From Larix sibirica (Eukaryota; Streptophyta; Pinopsida; Pinales; Pinaceae): 10,965 nt of DNA. The stretch covers positions 9,765 through 20,729 of the forward strand of contig NWUY0300061199.1 of assembly GCA_004151065.3 (NCBI GenBank), in the 5' to 3' direction. The notes beneath the pieces are model-generated. The model had not been told where the DNA came from and did not search any database. It was given only the letters and a program-made list of their open reading frames with translations. Made by a program: the position numbers and the translations under genes. Below, in pieces: positions 8,514-10,965 of this stretch; the stretch's first letter is position 1, and each line of letters opens with the position of its first letter.

Positions 8514-8977
8514 AGGGCACACTTCCCAAGCAAATTACAGATCTGAAAATGACCTAGTGAAGCATATTATCACATCAGTAAATCGCTCCTTTATGTTAAA
8601 TCGCTTAATAAATTCTGCTCAATCTTATGTCAAATCAGCATGCATAATCAGCACTAGAATCTACTTAATCATGAAGATAACAGAAGCTGAAATTCAAATC
8701 TTCAAGTACACAATGTTTGGACAGCTGGAAGCTCTCAGGGCACATTTCCCAAGTAAATTACAGATCTGCAAATAACCTATTACAGCAGATTATTAGTAAT
8801 TACAGCAGTAAATCTGCCCCTTTATCTTCTAGATATGTGTTAAATCACTCAGCAAGTTCTGCTCAATTTTATGTCAAATCAAAATGTATAACCAACATTA
8901 GAATCTACTCAGTTATGAAGATAACATATTTTGAAATTCAAATCTGCAAGTACACAATGTTTGGACAGCTAGAACTC
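8514..8977. repeat. Tandem repeat, two units of about 223 and 241 bp
   Basis: Unit 1 (8514-8736) and unit 2 (8737-8977) both start AGGGCACA.TTCCCAAG, pass through AAATTACAGATCTG, TCTGCTCAAT.TTATGTCAAATC and AGAATCTACT, and end with the same TACACAATGTTTGGACAGCT. Unit 2 carries about 20 extra bases (a second ATTACAGCAG phrase near 8800). The DNA just before unit 1 resembles the unit's end, so the array may once have been longer. Each unit is open in the same relative frame, giving predicted stretches of 104 codons (8461-8775) and 91 codons (8717-8992), the longest in the window. The period is not a multiple of three, so they cannot be one protein. I judge them non-coding. Confidence 0.85.
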
Positions 8978-10150
8978 TTTATTTATATATGAAGTACAAG
9001 TACATACTACAACTTATTAGATTGTTGGTACAAGTCAAAGTTTCCAAACCCGAGCTAGGGAAACCATAAAAAAACCGTAGCCACCATCTCCTTCTAGCTA
9101 GGAATCATTCCCAACCAAATCTGGTCACTCGACCAAATATTCTTGACAAGCTAGCATCCACACTGGCAAGTTCTCCTTGGCACCTTCACTTGCATTACAC
9201 AAGTGAGCAAAATAGTCTCCCTCAATCTTTGACACATCAAGCACTCCAAGTAGCACTAGGATTTCCAAATGCCACAAAATCCTATACTTCTTTTCTCACA
9301 AGAACTACAAGATCAAGTGCTCTCTTTGCTCCTCTATAGTTTCTCCCAAACCCTAGCTTACTTGTCTCTTTAGAGAAAATCCTCTCCCAATTTTTCCCTT
9401 GAATTTTCTTAAGAACCCCAGCACTCAAGACAAAGAGAGCAATTACAAGTAAAGAAGAGTACAATGAGAGAGACTAAGTCACTCAAACTCTCAGATCTCT
9501 AACTCAAGTATGTGAGTACAATACTGAATGAAAGTACACTCTTCTCCCTTTATTTATATGAAAGGTGAGAGAGGCCAACAATACAAAGTGGACCTAGTCC
9601 ACTACAAGCAACCTAACTACAAGATGATAAGTCTAGACTCCACACATTGAGCATTCCAATTCTATGTGACACATGTCAAGCTACAAGGCATGCATGTCCA
9701 ACAAGCAAAGGTCCAAGGCTGAATGCTCCTCAAGAAGGGTCCAATGCTCGTCCTCCAAAGGCCCATCTAGTGCTCTAGTGCTACCTCCTAAGCCATGTGT
9801 GCCTTTGGGTCCACCCCACCTTCATGATCACTCCTCGTCTTGAGCATCTTTAAATCAAGTACAAGCCTCCATGCAAGCCACCAAGTATACCTATGCTATC
9901 TATGACTCAACACCTTCCTCCAAGATTCCCAATACTCCTCCAAGGTAAGTCGTCCTCCTAAATAAGCAACCAACCTCTCTAGAGTGCACCCATGAAGAAA
10001 ATCATCATGCCATGTGGGTCTCCAATTCTCTAGGAAGTGTGCCACATAAACATCAAGACAAGGTGTAGCCATCCATGAGTGAGCTATGTCCAATGTGTAT
10101 GTCCATCATGGTACATCCAAGGGTTGTCAACACACCTTGCACCTCATGTC
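8977..10150 (-). mobile_element. LTR-like region on the minus strand with two TATA-type boxes
   Basis: On the minus strand, CATATAAATAAAGGG (TATA core at 9558-9551) is followed by a CT/GT-rich leader-like stretch to about 9000, and a second, nearly identical box, ATATATAAATAAAGAG, sits at 8987-8980. The stretch before the first box (about 9560-10150) has the even, short-phrase texture of a U3 region and includes a 65-codon frame at 9896-10093 with no known motif. The second box could alternatively supply an AATAAA polyadenylation signal ending the transcript. No primer-binding site, terminal repeat partner or reverse transcriptase domain is visible, so an LTR is only one reading; a decayed promoter-bearing repeat is another. 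Confidence 0.3.
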
Positions 10151-10248
10151 ACATGAAGCACCCCCGAGCATGGTGTAACGACTTTTTGAGTAACACAATA
10201 AGATAACACATCGGTGTTGGGAAGAGACAAATTCCACAATTGAGAGTC

Positions 10249-10529
10249 GTTGTGAAACATGGCAAAAACTTGACTAACTTGCGACTTGACAAAACTCGGC
10301 GATGCATCAAAATTCGTTGAAACTTGACAAATAAAAAAGATTCAAAATATAGGAATTTTTGTGTAGAAAGATAATAATGATAGTGTTGCATGAGTTTCGT
10401 CGAGTTTTAGTAGAGTCTTGGTGAGTTTCCGAAGTTTTTGATTGCTGGTGAGTTTTGCTTGAGTAATCATTCTAGGAACGAAATAACCAAACTTGGCAAG
10501 ACACATGAGTCTTGGTCCAGTCTCACAAC
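10249..10529. mobile_element. Foldback or MITE-like element with imperfect inverted ends
   Basis: The left end GTTGTGAAACATGGCAAAAA (from 10249) matches, imperfectly, the reverse complement of the right end, GTTGTGAGACTGGACCAAGA (ending at 10529). The likeness continues to a shared CTTGC about 30 bp in. Inward, both arms are built from degenerate GAGTTT/AAACTC phrases in opposite orientation: AACTTGAC/AAAACTCGGC on the left and GAGTTTCGTC, GAGTTTTAGT, GAGTTTCCG on the right. The centre (about 10330-10390) is very AT-rich. TTGAGA occurs just outside each end (10240-10245 and 10535-10540) and might be a target duplication. There is no transposase, so the element would be non-autonomous. Confidence 0.45.
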
Positions 10530-10540
10530 CATGGTTGAGA

Positions 10541-10965
10541 ATATATGATCCCCATTCTTAATGGGATTCATACTAGTAGTAAATTGTTTAGGTGTTCAAA
10601 ATGCCTAACATAATCAATCCAAAGGCAGTTACTGGAGTTCAAGCAAATGAGATAATTCTAGTTTTACACTTGGTTTATCTCATGCTATTTTGTTCGATTG
10701 ATAAATTTGATTTCTTGAAGCCCCAAAGGTTGGATAGTTCTTGTTGACCCATCTTTGTTACTGTGTGGATGAGTGAGGTCAAAGCAAATAAGGTGATGGT
10801 TACAAGGAACTTATAAATGGCTTTATGAGGAGGGCTTTCCATGTCATCCAAGGGTAAGTACCTCGTAGAATACCTCGTGAATGTAAGAAAGTTTCACAGT
10901 ATGATGAAACATTAGGAAAGGAGATTGTTTTTTTCCCACATTACACAGTTTTAGGGCTTCATGGT
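10541..10965. other. No recognisable feature to the right edge
   Basis: AT-rich DNA without a credible frame, repeat or RNA gene. AAGGGTAAGTACC near 10851 resembles a splice donor, but no exon-like sequence precedes it in any frame I could support. Confidence 0.4.

Noticed and set aside
9896-10093. 65-codon minus-strand frame with tryptophan-rich product
   Set aside because: It shows no known motif, lies in U3-like repeat DNA, and neither neighbouring sequence nor start context supports a gene.

Overview
The window looks like nuclear DNA from a land plant with a large, repeat-rich genome. It contains one short stretch of split coding sequence with plant-type splice sites, an L1-type LINE remnant of the plant kind, telo-box (TAGGGTTT) motifs upstream of the gene, and about 9.8 kb of AT-rich DNA full of decayed repeats with no intact open frame above about 100 codons. 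A gymnosperm such as a conifer is my best guess, because of the very long apparent intron and old, unremoved repeats. That is an inference, and a large-genome angiosperm or other land plant is not excluded. There are two ambiguous bases (N at 327 and 5147).

Layout. Bases 1-324 (minus strand) are the C-terminal part of a LINE reverse transcriptase with one in-frame stop, running off the left edge. Bases about 450-906 hold the probable promoter, 5' leader and leader intron of the gene that follows. Bases 907-1148 hold the first two coding exons of a TIM10 small-Tim chaperone gene on the plus strand (12 codons, a 153-bp intron, then 17 codons plus 2 bases). I could not find the exons carrying the twin CX3C motifs anywhere downstream, so either intron 2 is longer than 9.8 kb or the copy is truncated. 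From 1149 to the end there is no gene I can support.

The downstream DNA is a mosaic of old repeats: a perfect 17-bp inverted repeat pair at 2900/3573; a possible Gypsy-like LTR around 2976-4668, with a TATA box, an 18-bp palindrome and a coding-like stretch broken by a frame change; microsatellites and a 61-bp tandem duplication at 4759-5146; a 23-bp direct repeat that is itself a small hairpin at 5389-5474; a diverged duplication at 7050/7321; a two-unit tandem repeat of about 223-241 bp at 8514-8977; a minus-strand LTR-like or promoter-like region at about 8977-10150 with two similar TATA-type boxes; and a foldback or MITE-like element at about 10249-10529.

Only one gene is recognised, so there is no operon or pathway to reconstruct. 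If functional, its product would be an intermembrane-space chaperone acting with TIM9 in mitochondrial protein import. I do not see a convincing new biological system. The most useful leads are the missing TIM10 exons, the foldback element and the tandem repeat.
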